Of a stretch of DNA of 64,000 bases, positions 27,970 to 36,829 are shown piece by piece. The notes under the pieces are model-generated. The model saw only the letters and a program-made list of their open reading frames with translations. It did no database searches and was not told the origin of the DNA. The stretch's first letter is position 1. Every line of letters begins with the position of its first letter. Position numbers and translations under genes: made by a program. Source of the DNA: an uncultured Agromyces sp. (GTDB lineage: Bacteria; Actinomycetota; Actinomycetes; Actinomycetales; Microbacteriaceae); NCBI GenBank assembly GCA_913053875.1, contig CAJXGN010000014.1:1-64000 (forward strand), read 5' to 3'.

Positions 27970-30462
27970 TCAGATGAACAGCGTGGTGCCCGACTTCTGC
28001 GCCTCGCCGAGGAAGGTCGCGACGCCGCCGAGCTCGATACCGTCGATGAGGTCCGACTCGGCGATGCCGAGCAGGTCCATCGTCATGGTGCAGCCGATGA
28101 GCCGCGCGCCGTCGGCGTGGGCCGACTGCATGAGCTCGGGCAGCGAGGGCACCTGGTGGTCCTCCATGACCTTCTTGATCATGGACGGCCCCATGCCCGC
28201 CATGTTCATGGTCGACAGCGGCAGCTTCTCGGGGCCTGACGGCATCATCATGCCGAACATGCGGTCGAGCGTCTTCCGGTCGCGCTTCGGCGGGTCCTGC
28301 CTGCGCAGTGCATTGAGCCCCCAGAAGGTGAAGAACATCGACACCTGCTGGCCCATCGCGAGCGCACCGTTGGCGATGATGAACGCGGCGAGCACCTTGT
28401 CCATGTCGCCCGAGAACACCACGAACGAGACCTGGTCGAGCTGCTGCTTCGCGAGGGCGGCGGATGCCCCTGAGCCGGCCGCCGCACCGCCCTTGCGGAA
28501 CGACGCCACGTAGCCCGGCCCCTCGGGGGTCATCGAGAGCAGCTCGTGTCCCTTGGTCGCCGCCCATGCCGGTCCGTCGGCGGCGAATCCCGGGTCGGAG
28601 ACGTGCACGACGACCTCATCGCCCGGCGCCACCTCGTCCATCTGCTTCGAGAGCTTCATGATCGGGCCCGGGCAGGCGAGCCCGGTGCAGTCGAGGTCGA
28701 CGACATTGCCGGTGCCGCGCACCGCCGTGACGAGGTCGACCGCCTCGGCGTACGCGATCTCGGGCGCCTTCACCGCCTCGCCGACGGGCTCGAGGTCGTG
28801 CCAGAAGCGGAACGTGTGCGAGCCGCCGGAGAGGGTCTTCACGTCGGTGAACCCGCGCTGCACGAGCAGCCGGTACGCGAGGTAGCTGCGGAACCCGACG
28901 GCGCAGTAGAGGCGGATCGGCACGTCGCGGCTCCATGAGTCGGTGGTCTCGCGCATGTCGCCGAGCGGCACGTTCTCGGCACCCGGGATGTGCCAAATGT
29001 CGTACTCCTCGGGGGTGCGCACGTCGATGATGCGCGCTCCTTCGACCGCACCCGGGAAGTCCTTGGCGTACCAGAGCTTCAGGTCGCCCTTCAGCACGTT
29101 CGTCGCGACGAACCCCGCCATGTTGACCGGGTCCTTCGCCGAGCCGAACGGCGGCGCGTAGGCGAGCTCGAGGGTCTCGAGGTCGTGCACGGTCGCCCCG
29201 AGGCGGATCGCCGTGGCGAACACGTCGAGGCGCTTGTCGACCCCGTCGAATCCCGCGATCTGGGCTCCGAGCAGCTTTCCGTCGTCGGGCGAGAACAGCA
29301 CCTTGATGTGCATCATCGCCGTGCCCGGGTAGTACCCGGCGTGACCCGACGGGTGCACGTGCACCGTGCGGTACGGCACGCTCTCGCGCTCGAGCTGGCG
29401 CTCGGTCGCGCCGGTGCCGCCGGCGGTCATCTCGAAGACCTTGACGATCGAGGTGCCCTGGGTCGAGAGGTACTCGGTGTCGCGCCCGCAGATGTTCTCG
29501 GCCGCGACGCGGGCCTCGCGGTTGGCCGGGCCGGCGAGCGGCGTGAGGCCGGCGCTCGGCAGCACGGTGTGCGGGGTCTCGACGGCGTCGCCCGCGGCCC
29601 AGATGCTCGGGTCGGAGGTACGCATGTGGGTGTCGACGACGATACCGCCGCGTGCGCCGAGCTCGATGCCCGCCTCCTTGGCGAGCCCGACGTTCGGGCG
29701 CACGCCCGCGGAGAGGATCACGAGATCGGCCGGCAGCACGCTGCCGTTGTTCAACTCGACCTTCAGGCTGCCGTCGGCCGCTTGCTGGAACGCGGCCGCG
29801 GCGGTCTCGAGCACGAGCTCGACGCCGCGCCCGCGGATGTGCTGCTCGACGGGGATCGAGACCTCCTTGTCGGGCGGCGGCATGATCTGGTCGCTGAGCT
29901 CGACGACGGTGACCTCGGCGCCGCGGTGCCGGAGGTTCTCGGCCATCTCGAGGCCGATGTACCCGGCGCCGATGACGACGGTGCGCACCGCCTTCCCGGT
30001 CGTTGCCGCGTCGTCGAGCGCCGCGTCGAGCTGCGCCTTGATGCCGTCCATGTCGGCGATGTTGCGCAGCACGTGGATGCCCGGGAGGTCGACGCCGGGC
30101 AGCGGGAGCTGCATCGGGTCGGCGCCCTGGCAGAGGGCCAGCGCGTCGTAGCTCTCGGTGTACTCCCGACCGGTGTCGACCTCGCGGGCCGTCACGGTCT
30201 TGGCGGCCGCGTCGATCGAGACGACCTCGGTCGACACGCGCACGTCGATGGCGAGCGACTCGTTCAGGCTCTCCGGTGTCTGCAGCAGCAAGCGGCTCCG
30301 ATCGGTGATCACGCCGCCGATGTGGTAAGGCAGACCGCAGTTGGCGAACGACACATAGCCGCCGCGCTCGAACACGATGATCTCGGCGGTTTCGTCGAGT
30401 CGTCGGGCTCGCGCTGCGACCGAGGCTCCTCCCGCGACTCCACCGACGACGACGATCTTCAT
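27970..30462 (-). CDS. CoA-disulfide reductase / rhodanese / TusA / DsrE-like four-domain fusion
   Basis: An 830-residue sulfur-handling flavoenzyme. Residues 1-445 are a pyridine-nucleotide disulfide reductase of the CoADR/Npsr type with the single catalytic cysteine C42 (FANCGLPYH). A rhodanese domain (about 455-550) has its cysteine at C520 (LYCAVGFRS). A TusA-type domain carries C597 in the CPGP motif, and a C-terminal DsrE/F-like domain (about 675-830) carries C791 (LIGCTMTMDLLG). The chain suggests relay of persulfide sulfur from reductase through three sulfurtransferase cysteines. ATG 30462 has GAGAGGGG upstream. The promoter bears a CsoR/CstR-like operator, matching persulfide-responsive control. 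Confidence 0.93.
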   Translation of the reverse strand: MKIVVVGGVAGGASVAARARRLDETAEIIVFERGGYVSFANCGLPYHIGGVITDRSRLLLQTPESLNESLAIDVRVSTEVVSIDAAAKTVTAREVDTGREYTESYDALALCQGADPMQLPLPGVDLPGIHVLRNIADMDGIKAQLDAALDDAATTGKAVRTVVIGAGYIGLEMAENLRHRGAEVTVVELSDQIMPPPDKEVSIPVEQHIRGRGVELVLETAAAAFQQAADGSLKVELNNGSVLPADLVILSAGVRPNVGLAKEAGIELGARGGIVVDTHMRTSDPSIWAAGDAVETPHTVLPSAGLTPLAGPANREARVAAENICGRDTEYLSTQGTSIVKVFEMTAGGTGATERQLERESVPYRTVHVHPSGHAGYYPGTAMMHIKVLFSPDDGKLLGAQIAGFDGVDKRLDVFATAIRLGATVHDLETLELAYAPPFGSAKDPVNMAGFVATNVLKGDLKLWYAKDFPGAVEGARIIDVRTPEEYDIWHIPGAENVPLGDMRETTDSWSRDVPIRLYCAVGFRSYLAYRLLVQRGFTDVKTLSGGSHTFRFWHDLEPVGEAVKAPEIAYAEAVDLVTAVRGTGNVVDLDCTGLACPGPIMKLSKQMDEVAPGDEVVVHVSDPGFAADGPAWAATKGHELLSMTPEGPGYVASFRKGGAAAGSGASAALAKQQLDQVSFVVFSGDMDKVLAAFIIANGALAMGQQVSMFFTFWGLNALRRQDPPKRDRKTLDRMFGMMMPSGPEKLPLSTMNMAGMGPSMIKKVMEDHQVPSLPELMQSAHADGARLIGCTMTMDLLGIAESDLIDGIELGGVATFLGEAQKSGTTLFI

Positions 30463-30496
30463 GGCCGACCCCTCTCACGTCACTGTGGCCCGATCT

Positions 30497-30544
30497 GTGG
30501 TCTGACCACAATGATAGTGTACCCCCCGGGTATCGGCCCCACAA
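30497..30544 (-). promoter_or_regulatory. Promoter with CsoR/CstR-like operator of the sulfur-relay fusion gene
   Basis: On the minus strand TTGTGG (30539-30544), 17 nt, TACACT (30516-30521) form a good promoter. The spacer contains the GC-rich box TACCCCCCGGGTA (30520-30532), with TACCC/GGGTA arms typical of CsoR-family (CsoR, CstR) operators. Downstream of the start lies a second small palindrome GTGGTC-T-GACCAC (30497-30509). No CsoR-family gene is in the window, so the regulator would act in trans. Confidence 0.6.
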
Positions 30545-30643
30545 GGGTCGGTGGCCGCTCGGGCACCACCCGATGCTTGACACGACGCACCGGAGGGAGC
30601 AACGTACGAGCCATCCGCACTGATACGGACGGGGGCCCGTGCG

Positions 30644-32332
30644 ATGCCGATGACGACCGACCAGCAGCCACCGCGACCGCTGATCCTCATCCGTGGATTC
30701 GGCGGCGTGGGCGTCGACGACGAACGGGCGAACCCGTACCAGGGATTCAACGACGGCACCGTCTACCCGGGCAGGCGCGGCGAGAACTACATCTACGAGG
30801 GCTTCGTGCTGCGGGCGATGAAGTCCCCGGAGCATCCGTACCGCGACGCCACCAACGTGGCCGGCTTCTACGGCGCCGACCAGGCCGCGCCGCCCGACCT
30901 CGGAGCCCTCTCGGAGGACGACGTGACCGGCACGATCGTGCTCGACCCGGCCGTCGAGCAGAAGGTGCTCTCGCAGGGCACGGCGGGCACGATCTGGATC
31001 TTCCGCTACTACGACCTCAGCCCGCGTGCGCTCGAGATCTACGGCAGGGGGCTCGAGCGGCTCGTCACGCTCATCCGGCGCTCGGCCGAACGGCACGGCG
31101 AGGAGTTCCGCGGCGTCGACATCGTGGCGCACAGCATGGGCGGCCTCGTCACGCGCGAGGGCCTCATCGCGATGCACGAGACCTCCGAAGCGCTGAGGGG
31201 GCAGACGGATGCCTCCGAAGCGGCCGCCGACGCGATCGCACCGCGCGCCCTGGTGCACCGCATCGTCACGCTCGGCACGCCGCACCGCGGCATCGCGTTC
31301 CAGCGGACTCCCGAGTGGCTGCTGCGCGCCCTGCCCAAGGTGGAGGAGGCGAGCGACGAGCTGGCGTCGTTCGACCCCGAGTCGACGCGGTTCCGCGAGT
31401 GGGACGCCGTGTACGACCGGCGGAACGTGCTCACCGTGGTGGGCACCAACTACCGCTCGTACAACATCTCGGTCGCGAGCGCGCTGAACCGCCTGTCGAG
31501 CCTGCTGAACGACGGGTCCATGGTCTACAACCGCAGCGACGGGTTGGTGAAGCAGGCGTCCGCACAGCTGCCGGGAGCGCCGCGCACGTTCGTGCACAAG
31601 TGCCACGGCGGCAACGACTCGCTCGTCACCTCGCGCGAGGCGTACGAGATCGCGATGCGCTTCTTCCACGGCACGCACCGCATCGCGCTCTTCCTCGACG
31701 ACGCCGAGGTGACCCGCGGCGGCGACTGGATCGGCCGCAGCGAGTTCTACTTCGGCGTGACGATCAAGCCGCGGTTCGTCGACTTCGAGCTGTTCCACCA
31801 GAGCGTCGAGGCGGAGAACTGCTACGGCCCGTTCCACGAGAAGGACCTCAGCGACGACCTCGGCGACCTCGAGCAGGCGCTGCTGCGCCCGCTCGCCGAC
31901 TTCGGCGGCGCGTCCGACTGGGCGGGACCCGACCGGCTCATCTGGGAGGGCTGGATCAACGCGGCGCTGAAGCCCGGCGATGCACACGGCCTGGTCTTCC
32001 GCGTCGACTTCTACGTCGGCGAGCGCGACACGTTCGGCATCGGCTTCTCCGACAACGTCGTGTACCGCAAGCAGTACTACGTGCAGGCGTTCCCCGCCAC
32101 GCAGGCGGAGGTGGCCGGTGCGCGCACCGAGATCTACCTGCACACGGGCGAGCAGCACCTCGTCGGCGGGCAGGCGCTCGACCAGCAGGGAGTGCGCGCC
32201 CGGGCGGCGGATGCTGCCACGCCGGATGTCGTGGCGGCCGCCCCCGTCGACGGGTCGCCCGGCGACTGGAGGTTCGACGTCGACGGCACCGGGTTCAGCG
32301 GCACCTTCCGCATCCGCATCGAGGAGGACTGA
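30644..32332 (+). CDS. Alpha/beta hydrolase (lipase-like), 562 residues
   Basis: The N-terminal half is an alpha/beta hydrolase with the nucleophile elbow AHSMGGL (S164), a preceding ILIRGFGG oxyanion-type loop (residues 14-21) and TLGTPHRGIAF typical of class I lipases and PGAP1-like esterases. A histidine candidate is in VHKCHGGNDSLVTS. The C-terminal 220 residues form a beta-rich region not recognised, ending GTFRIRIEED. There is no signal peptide, so it is cytoplasmic or non-classically exported. The GyrI-like gene follows after 3 nt, so the two are co-transcribed. Substrate unknown. Confidence 0.8.
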   Translation: MPMTTDQQPPRPLILIRGFGGVGVDDERANPYQGFNDGTVYPGRRGENYIYEGFVLRAMKSPEHPYRDATNVAGFYGADQAAPPDLGALSEDDVTGTIVLDPAVEQKVLSQGTAGTIWIFRYYDLSPRALEIYGRGLERLVTLIRRSAERHGEEFRGVDIVAHSMGGLVTREGLIAMHETSEALRGQTDASEAAADAIAPRALVHRIVTLGTPHRGIAFQRTPEWLLRALPKVEEASDELASFDPESTRFREWDAVYDRRNVLTVVGTNYRSYNISVASALNRLSSLLNDGSMVYNRSDGLVKQASAQLPGAPRTFVHKCHGGNDSLVTSREAYEIAMRFFHGTHRIALFLDDAEVTRGGDWIGRSEFYFGVTIKPRFVDFELFHQSVEAENCYGPFHEKDLSDDLGDLEQALLRPLADFGGASDWAGPDRLIWEGWINAALKPGDAHGLVFRVDFYVGERDTFGIGFSDNVVYRKQYYVQAFPATQAEVAGARTEIYLHTGEQHLVGGQALDQQGVRARAADAATPDVVAAAPVDGSPGDWRFDVDGTGFSGTFRIRIEED

Positions 32333-32335
32333 ACG

Positions 32336-32794
32336 ATGACCGAGATCACGATCGCCGAGCGCGCCCCGCAGCCGACCGCCGGCATCCGCGAGACCGTGCC
32401 GATGGACCGGTTGCCCGAGTTCTTCGGGCGCGCGTTCCACGCCACGATGGAGGCGATGCGCGCGCAGGGCGTGGCGCCGGCGGGGCCGCCGTTCGGCAAG
32501 TACCACGGCGTGCCGGGCGCGACCGCCGACGTCGAGGCCGGCGTGCCGGTGGCCGGCTCGTTCGAGACCGCCGGCGACGTCGTCGCGCGCGAGCTGCCCG
32601 GTGGCATGATCGCGTCGGCGCTGCACGTCGGGCCGTACGACACGCTCGGCCAGACCTACGACGCGATCCGGCGCCACATCGTCGACGAGGGGCGCATGCC
32701 CGGCGGCATCATGTGGGAGTGCTACGTGAGCGACCCCGAGCAGGAGCCCGACCCGGCGACCTGGCGCACGGAGGTCTGCTGGCTGCTCGTCTGA
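32336..32794 (+). CDS. GyrI-like effector-binding domain protein
   Basis: A 152-residue stand-alone GyrI/AraC-effector-binding fold (SOUL-like). Characteristic segments are GIRETVPMDRLPEFFGRAF, PPFGKYHGV and GGMIASALHVGPYDTLGQTYDAI. Such proteins bind or hydrolyse small hydrophobic ligands. It sits 3 nt after the hydrolase gene, which suggests a shared substrate or ligand, though this is inference from spacing only. Confidence 0.87.
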   Translation: MTEITIAERAPQPTAGIRETVPMDRLPEFFGRAFHATMEAMRAQGVAPAGPPFGKYHGVPGATADVEAGVPVAGSFETAGDVVARELPGGMIASALHVGPYDTLGQTYDAIRRHIVDEGRMPGGIMWECYVSDPEQEPDPATWRTEVCWLLV

Positions 32795-32863
32795 TCTCCG
32801 GCGGCATCCCACCCTGCACCGACGACCGCCTCGCCCGCGCCGGTCACCGGCTCATCGCCCGCG

Positions 32864-33490
32864 TCACGCGCAGGCGAGCACCGTCACGTCGACGTTCCCG
32901 CCCGCCGTCGGCTTCTCGGCGACGACCGTCCAGTCGGAACCCGCGAGACCGCGCGTGCCGCCGGCGCGCACGAACCGGCGAGCGTTGCGCGCGTGCGCCG
33001 GACCCGCCGCGAGCTCGGCGACGACCGCGATGGCACGCATCGCCGCGCCGCGCGGGAACCGCAGGCGACCGCTCCCGAAGTCGGTCACGAGCACCCGCCC
33101 GTCCGCGTCGAGCGCGTGCGCCGCGTCGTCCAGCAGTGCACGCCCCGTCCGCCGGTCGAGGGCGTGCAGCACGAACGACATGAGAACGATATCTGCGCGC
33201 ACGTCGCCGAAAGCGGCGCGGGCGCCGTCACCGGGGCGCAGGTCGGCATCGGCACCGAGGCGCTGGCGGGCGCGTTCGAGCATCGCCGGCGACGTGTCGA
33301 CGCCCACCACGTGGAAGCCCTCCGCCGCGTACTCGGCGAGCGCGGCTCCCGTACCGCAGCCGAGGTCGAGGACCGTCGCGCCCGGCGGCGGATCCACCTG
33401 CCGCCGCGCCACCTGCCGCAGCGGCGCGTTCATCGGTTCGAGCACGCGGTCGTACACGCGCGCCCGCCAGCCGTATCGGTCGGTTCCCAT
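32864..33490 (-). CDS. Class I SAM-dependent methyltransferase
   Basis: A 208-residue Rossmann methyltransferase. Motif I is VLDLGCGTGAALAEYA, motif II VVGVDTSPAMLERA, and post-motif segments DIVLMSFVLHALD and DGRVLVTDFGSG follow in family order, resembling UbiE/Methyltransf_11 enzymes. ATG 33490 is chosen because GAGG lies 9 nt upstream. Divergent from the Fic gene. The substrate cannot be predicted. Confidence 0.88.
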   Translation of the reverse strand: MGTDRYGWRARVYDRVLEPMNAPLRQVARRQVDPPPGATVLDLGCGTGAALAEYAAEGFHVVGVDTSPAMLERARQRLGADADLRPGDGARAAFGDVRADIVLMSFVLHALDRRTGRALLDDAAHALDADGRVLVTDFGSGRLRFPRGAAMRAIAVVAELAAGPAHARNARRFVRAGGTRGLAGSDWTVVAEKPTAGGNVDVTVLACA

Positions 33491-33591
33491 GGGAGACCAC
33501 CTCGCGCGGGGTGCGGGGCGCACCCCTCCGACCAGTGTCCCACCGGCCCTCCCGGGCGCTCGTCCCGAACTCAGAACGCATCTCGCGAGGA

Positions 33592-33616
33592 TTATGAGTA
33601 AACTAGTTACTCATAA
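33592..33616. promoter_or_regulatory. Perfect AT-rich operator in front of the Fic gene
   Basis: Perfect 10-bp arms TTATGAGTAA and TTACTCATAA flank ACTAG, ending 17 nt before the Fic ATG and just before its ribosome site GGAGAGG. The 25-bp site is about 20 percent GC in a chromosome near 70 percent, so it stands out sharply. Autoregulation through the winged helix at the Fic C-terminus is a plausible inference. Confidence 0.75.
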
Positions 33617-33633
33617 AATTGGAGAGGCGCGTT

Positions 33634-34845
33634 ATGAGCAACGCAGCGGAGCCGTCGCGACCCGAATGGCCCGCCCTGGGCTGGGAAGACCAGGTGTGGG
33701 AGCCGTCGACAGCTTGGGCGAGTGACGGAGGCCTTCCCGGTCGAACCAGTCGATACGCGTCTGCGGTGCCGCCCGAGATCGCGAATCTGACCCCGGAACC
33801 GCCAGCCCGGGCGGCGGCGGCCGCCGATGCGGCCACCAGGGAGCTCGGTCGCCTCGATGCAGAGCTCGGGCATCGCATCGCGGCGTTCGCACCGGTGCTG
33901 CTCCGATCCGAAGCGGCCTCATCATCGCAGATCGAGCACATCACCGCGTCCGCTCGCGCGATCTTCTCGGCTGAACTCGGCGCGAAGAGCGGACGCAACG
34001 CCCTGCAGATCACCGCGAACACGCGCGCGATGACCGCTGCGATCGCGCTCGCCGACGACCTCTCGGAGAGCTCGATCGCGAAGATGCACGAGGTGCTCAT
34101 GTCCGCGCAGCCACGACATACACCCGGGCGCTGGCGGAATGAGGCCGTGTGGATCGGCACGCGCAGCGACAGCCCGGTCGGTGCCGAGTTCGTCGCGCCG
34201 CATCACTCCCGCATCCCCGCACTCATCGACGACCTCACCGCATTCGCGCGCCGAACCGACATCTCACCACTGGTGTCCGTCGCCGTCGCGCACGCCCAGT
34301 TCGAGACGATCCACCCGTTCACCGACGGAAACGGCCGTACCGGTCGAGCGCTGGCCCAGTCGCTCCTGCGATACCGCGGCGTCACGCGGAACTTCGCCCT
34401 CCCCGTCTCAGCGGGCCTGCTCGCCGACGTCGAGGGGTACCACCGCGCGCTGACGCGGTATCGCGAGGGCGATGTATCGCCGATCGTCGGGTCCTTCGCG
34501 GATGCAGCGCTGCGGGCGGTCGCCAACACGCGAACCCTCGTCGCCGAGATGGAGTCGATTCGCGAGAGCTGGAACGACCGTCTCACCGCGCGACGCTCGA
34601 GCAACGCATGGAAACTGCTCGACGTACTCATGCGCCACCCCGTGATCGACGCCGCCACCGCCGCCGCCGAGCTCGGCGTGCAGACGCCCAACGTCTACCC
34701 GCCGCTTCGCGCCCTCGTCGACGCAGGCATCCTGAAGACGAAGTCGGAGTATCAGGTCGGCCCATTCTGGCGCAGCGAGGAACTGCTCGGCGCGATCGAC
34801 CGGTTCGCGGAGCGCGCGGGTCGCCGGGAGGCGCCGGGCCGCTGA
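33634..34845 (+). CDS. Fic-domain protein with C-terminal winged helix
   Basis: A 403-residue Fic/DOC-family AMP-transferase. The catalytic motif is complete: HPFTDGNGRTGR at residues 227-238. An N-terminal alpha-inhibitory segment resembles a class II Fic (SSQIE, residues 97-101, glutamate E101), so activity is probably self-restrained. Residues about 315-375 (KLLDVLMRHPVIDAATAAAEL and LRALVDAGIL) form a winged-helix DNA-binding domain. ATG 33634 has GGAGAGG 6-8 nt upstream; an upstream TTG in frame is less likely. The perfect operator before it supports autoregulation. The modified target is unknown. Confidence 0.92.
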   Translation: MSNAAEPSRPEWPALGWEDQVWEPSTAWASDGGLPGRTSRYASAVPPEIANLTPEPPARAAAAADAATRELGRLDAELGHRIAAFAPVLLRSEAASSSQIEHITASARAIFSAELGAKSGRNALQITANTRAMTAAIALADDLSESSIAKMHEVLMSAQPRHTPGRWRNEAVWIGTRSDSPVGAEFVAPHHSRIPALIDDLTAFARRTDISPLVSVAVAHAQFETIHPFTDGNGRTGRALAQSLLRYRGVTRNFALPVSAGLLADVEGYHRALTRYREGDVSPIVGSFADAALRAVANTRTLVAEMESIRESWNDRLTARRSSNAWKLLDVLMRHPVIDAATAAAELGVQTPNVYPPLRALVDAGILKTKSEYQVGPFWRSEELLGAIDRFAERAGRREAPGR

Positions 34846-34850
34846 GCGGT

Positions 34851-34877
34851 GCTGCCGTCGGATCCTCGCCCGGCAGC
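34851..34877. terminator. Hairpin between convergent Fic and secreted-protein genes
   Basis: GCTGCCG (34851-34857) pairs with CGGCAGC (34871-34877) over a 13-nt loop in the 38-nt convergent gap. No U-tract follows on either strand. Confidence 0.5.
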
Positions 34878-34883
34878 CCGGCG

Positions 34884-35714
34884 TCAGTGGCGCGCCATCC
34901 AGGCCTGCAGTACCCCGCGCGGCACCCCGTGCTTCACGTGGCCCAGCGAGGCGCCGGACTCGACGACGATCTGCTCGGCGGAGCATCCGCTCGTGTCATC
35001 GAACGAGAACGCGACCGCGCCCGTCTGGTCGACGAACCCGTCGGGCGTCGACCAGTAGTGGTTCCGCTTCAGGTCGGGCGGCGGGGCGGTGACATCCGTG
35101 CCCGGGCAGGCGTCGGCGGCGGCGAGCACGCCGTCGGCGTCGAGGTCGGTGTCGATCACGAGGCGGAACGCGAGATCGGCGTGGCCCGGCGGGAGCACGA
35201 TCTTCCCGAAGCCCCCGCCCTCGTCGAAGTAGACGTCGCCGCCCGGGTACGGGTCGCCCGTGGTCGAGCCGCCGAGCGTGATCGTGCCGCTCGGCGGCGG
35301 ATCGCCGGCGCAGCGCAGCGTGAACCAGTACTCGTCGCCCGCGGTCACCGGCACCGGAGTGTCGAGCGTCACCGTCGCGGTCTCGCCGCCGGTCAGGTCG
35401 ACCTGCTGCGCGGACACGAGCGGGTCGTCCGGGTAGCCCTCGGGCGCCACGGGGAACACGGCAGTCGCGAAGAACGCGAGCGACACGGTGCCCGAGGTGG
35501 TCGGCTGCAGCTCGAGTTCGGTCACCTCGCCGGTCTCGGTCGGCGTGAACGTCTGCGCGAGGTCGAGAGTCCCGCAGAACATCGCGAACCCGCCGTCGTC
35601 GGAGGGTTGGTCGATCACGACCTCGGCCGCCTGTGCGGGTGGGGCGAAGGCGATGACGGATGCGACGAGCGCAGCCGCGCCCGCTCCGGACAGTGCGTGC
35701 ATGGCGCGTGACAT
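34884..35714 (-). CDS. Secreted protein, function unknown
   Basis: A 276-residue protein with a clear Sec signal peptide (residues 1 to about 30: a positively charged start, a hydrophobic Ala/Val core and cleavage near AQA-A). The mature part begins VVIDQPSDDGGFAMFCGTLDLAQTFTPT, reminiscent of galactose-binding-like or jelly-roll modules found in actinobacterial exoproteins, and contains a DTDLDADGV calcium-binding-like loop. Few cysteines suggest one or two disulfides. No enzymatic domain is recognised. ATG 35714 is chosen because it gives the signal peptide. Confidence 0.78.
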   Translation of the reverse strand: MSRAMHALSGAGAAALVASVIAFAPPAQAAEVVIDQPSDDGGFAMFCGTLDLAQTFTPTETGEVTELELQPTTSGTVSLAFFATAVFPVAPEGYPDDPLVSAQQVDLTGGETATVTLDTPVPVTAGDEYWFTLRCAGDPPPSGTITLGGSTTGDPYPGGDVYFDEGGGFGKIVLPPGHADLAFRLVIDTDLDADGVLAAADACPGTDVTAPPPDLKRNHYWSTPDGFVDQTGAVAFSFDDTSGCSAEQIVVESGASLGHVKHGVPRGVLQAWMARH

Positions 35715-35787
35715 TGCGACTCCCCCTCGTCGGCGAGGCTCCCGTCGCACGATACTCCCGGGCTCGTGCACCCGCCACCGTCGACGC

Positions 35788-36243
35788 TCATGCGCGGGCG
35801 GCGAGCCAGGCGGCGCAGGCCGCGACGATCGCGTCGGCGGCGGCGATCGCCTCGCGCACGTCGGCGCGGGACGCGGTCGGCTGGTCGTCGCTTGGATACT
35901 CGGTGTTGTTGCGCACCTGGCGCATCCACTCGAACTCGGTCATCGCGTCGGGGGCGTCGTCGAGGTACGCGGCCGCAGCGAGCCCGGTGTTGCGGTGGGC
36001 GCCGCCCATCGCACGCACGCGCACGCCCTCGTGGGCGAGCACCGCGGTGAGCGCCTTGCGCGCGCCGTCGTAGGCGGCGGTGAACGCCATGGCCACGTCG
36101 TCGGTGCCGGCGAGCGCGCGAGCGGTCGCCACGTGCCGCTCCGCCACCGCGAGCACGTCGAGGGCGTGGGCCGGGTTCGCGTCGACCCGCTCGAGGCGCT
36201 TGCTGCGCAGCATCCGCTCGATCACCGCCGGCCGGTCAGCCAT
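35788..36243 (-). CDS. HEPN-domain protein (toxin-like partner of the nucleotidyltransferase)
   Basis: A 151-residue all-helical HEPN-family protein, similar to the SAV_6107-type group. The segment RNNTEYP (residues 111-117) sits where HEPN RNases carry R-X4-6-H, but the histidine position is Y116. In described HEPN-MNT pairs the toxin RNase is silenced by AMP transfer to a tyrosine of this motif, so Y116 may be the modified residue, or the domain may be inactive. It overlaps the upstream nucleotidyltransferase gene by 8 nt, so both are produced together. Confidence 0.82.
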   Translation of the reverse strand: MADRPAVIERMLRSKRLERVDANPAHALDVLAVAERHVATARALAGTDDVAMAFTAAYDGARKALTAVLAHEGVRVRAMGGAHRNTGLAAAAYLDDAPDAMTEFEWMRQVRNNTEYPSDDQPTASRADVREAIAAADAIVAACAAWLAARA

Positions 36244-36829
36244 CGGCGGGCTCCGTCAGGACCTCGACCAGCGGACGCGAGCGCACGGTCGCGATGAACG
36301 GCGACGCGCGCGCGGCATCCCACTCCTCCGCGCTCACCCGGGTGATGTTGACATCGAGGCCGACCCGCTCGCCCGCGCGCACCGCGAGGTCGGCGAGCTC
36401 GCGCCGCGACGGGTCGCCGACGACCAGCACGTCGACGTCGTTCGGGTACTCCCCCGGCTCGCCGTGCCGCCTCGCCGCCCACGACCCGTATATGTAGGCC
36501 CGCTCGACGCCGCCGAGCCCGCCGAGCAGGTCGCGCAGCACGGGCACTGGACCGTAGGTCGCCTGGATCAGCTCGCGCATGAGCGGGTAGAGCGGATGCC
36601 CCTGATTCGCACGCACCAGCCGGTTGCGGCCGCTCTGCCGGTCGACCAGCACGCCGTTCTCGACGAGTCGCCCGACCTCCTTGTGCACGACGCCGCCGCC
36701 CGCGCCGATGCGGCGCCCGAGCTCGGCGAGCGAGAACTCCTCGTCGGGCCGCCCGAGCGTCTCGGCGAGGAGCGCACCGGTGACGTCCGACCGTACGAAC
36801 GGCGTCAGCTGGGCGGGCAGAGTCTTCAC
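36236..36829 (-). CDS. MNT-type nucleotidyltransferase with N-terminal winged helix
   Basis: A 197-residue minimal nucleotidyltransferase: G115-S116 and D131-V-D133 form the metal-binding motif, with a longer spacer (14 residues) than the usual 10. The N-terminal 75 residues are an ArsR-like winged helix (FSLAELGRRIGAGGGVVHKEV). The GTG at 36829 is preferred over GTG 36850 because a near-consensus promoter ends 8 nt before it and the upstream start would lie in the operator. With the HEPN gene it makes a type VII-like toxin-antitoxin pair; the wing helix probably binds the tandem operators in its own promoter. Confidence 0.83.
   Translation of the reverse strand: MKTLPAQLTPFVRSDVTGALLAETLGRPDEEFSLAELGRRIGAGGGVVHKEVGRLVENGVLVDRQSGRNRLVRANQGHPLYPLMRELIQATYGPVPVLRDLLGGLGGVERAYIYGSWAARRHGEPGEYPNDVDVLVVGDPSRRELADLAVRAGERVGLDVNITRVSAEEWDAARASPFIATVRSRPLVEVLTEPADG

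Noticed and set aside
28616..32812. Very long antisense frames over the sulfur fusion, hydrolase and GyrI genes
   Set aside because: They run across several genes and a divergent promoter, have no motifs, and reflect the scarcity of stop codons at high GC.
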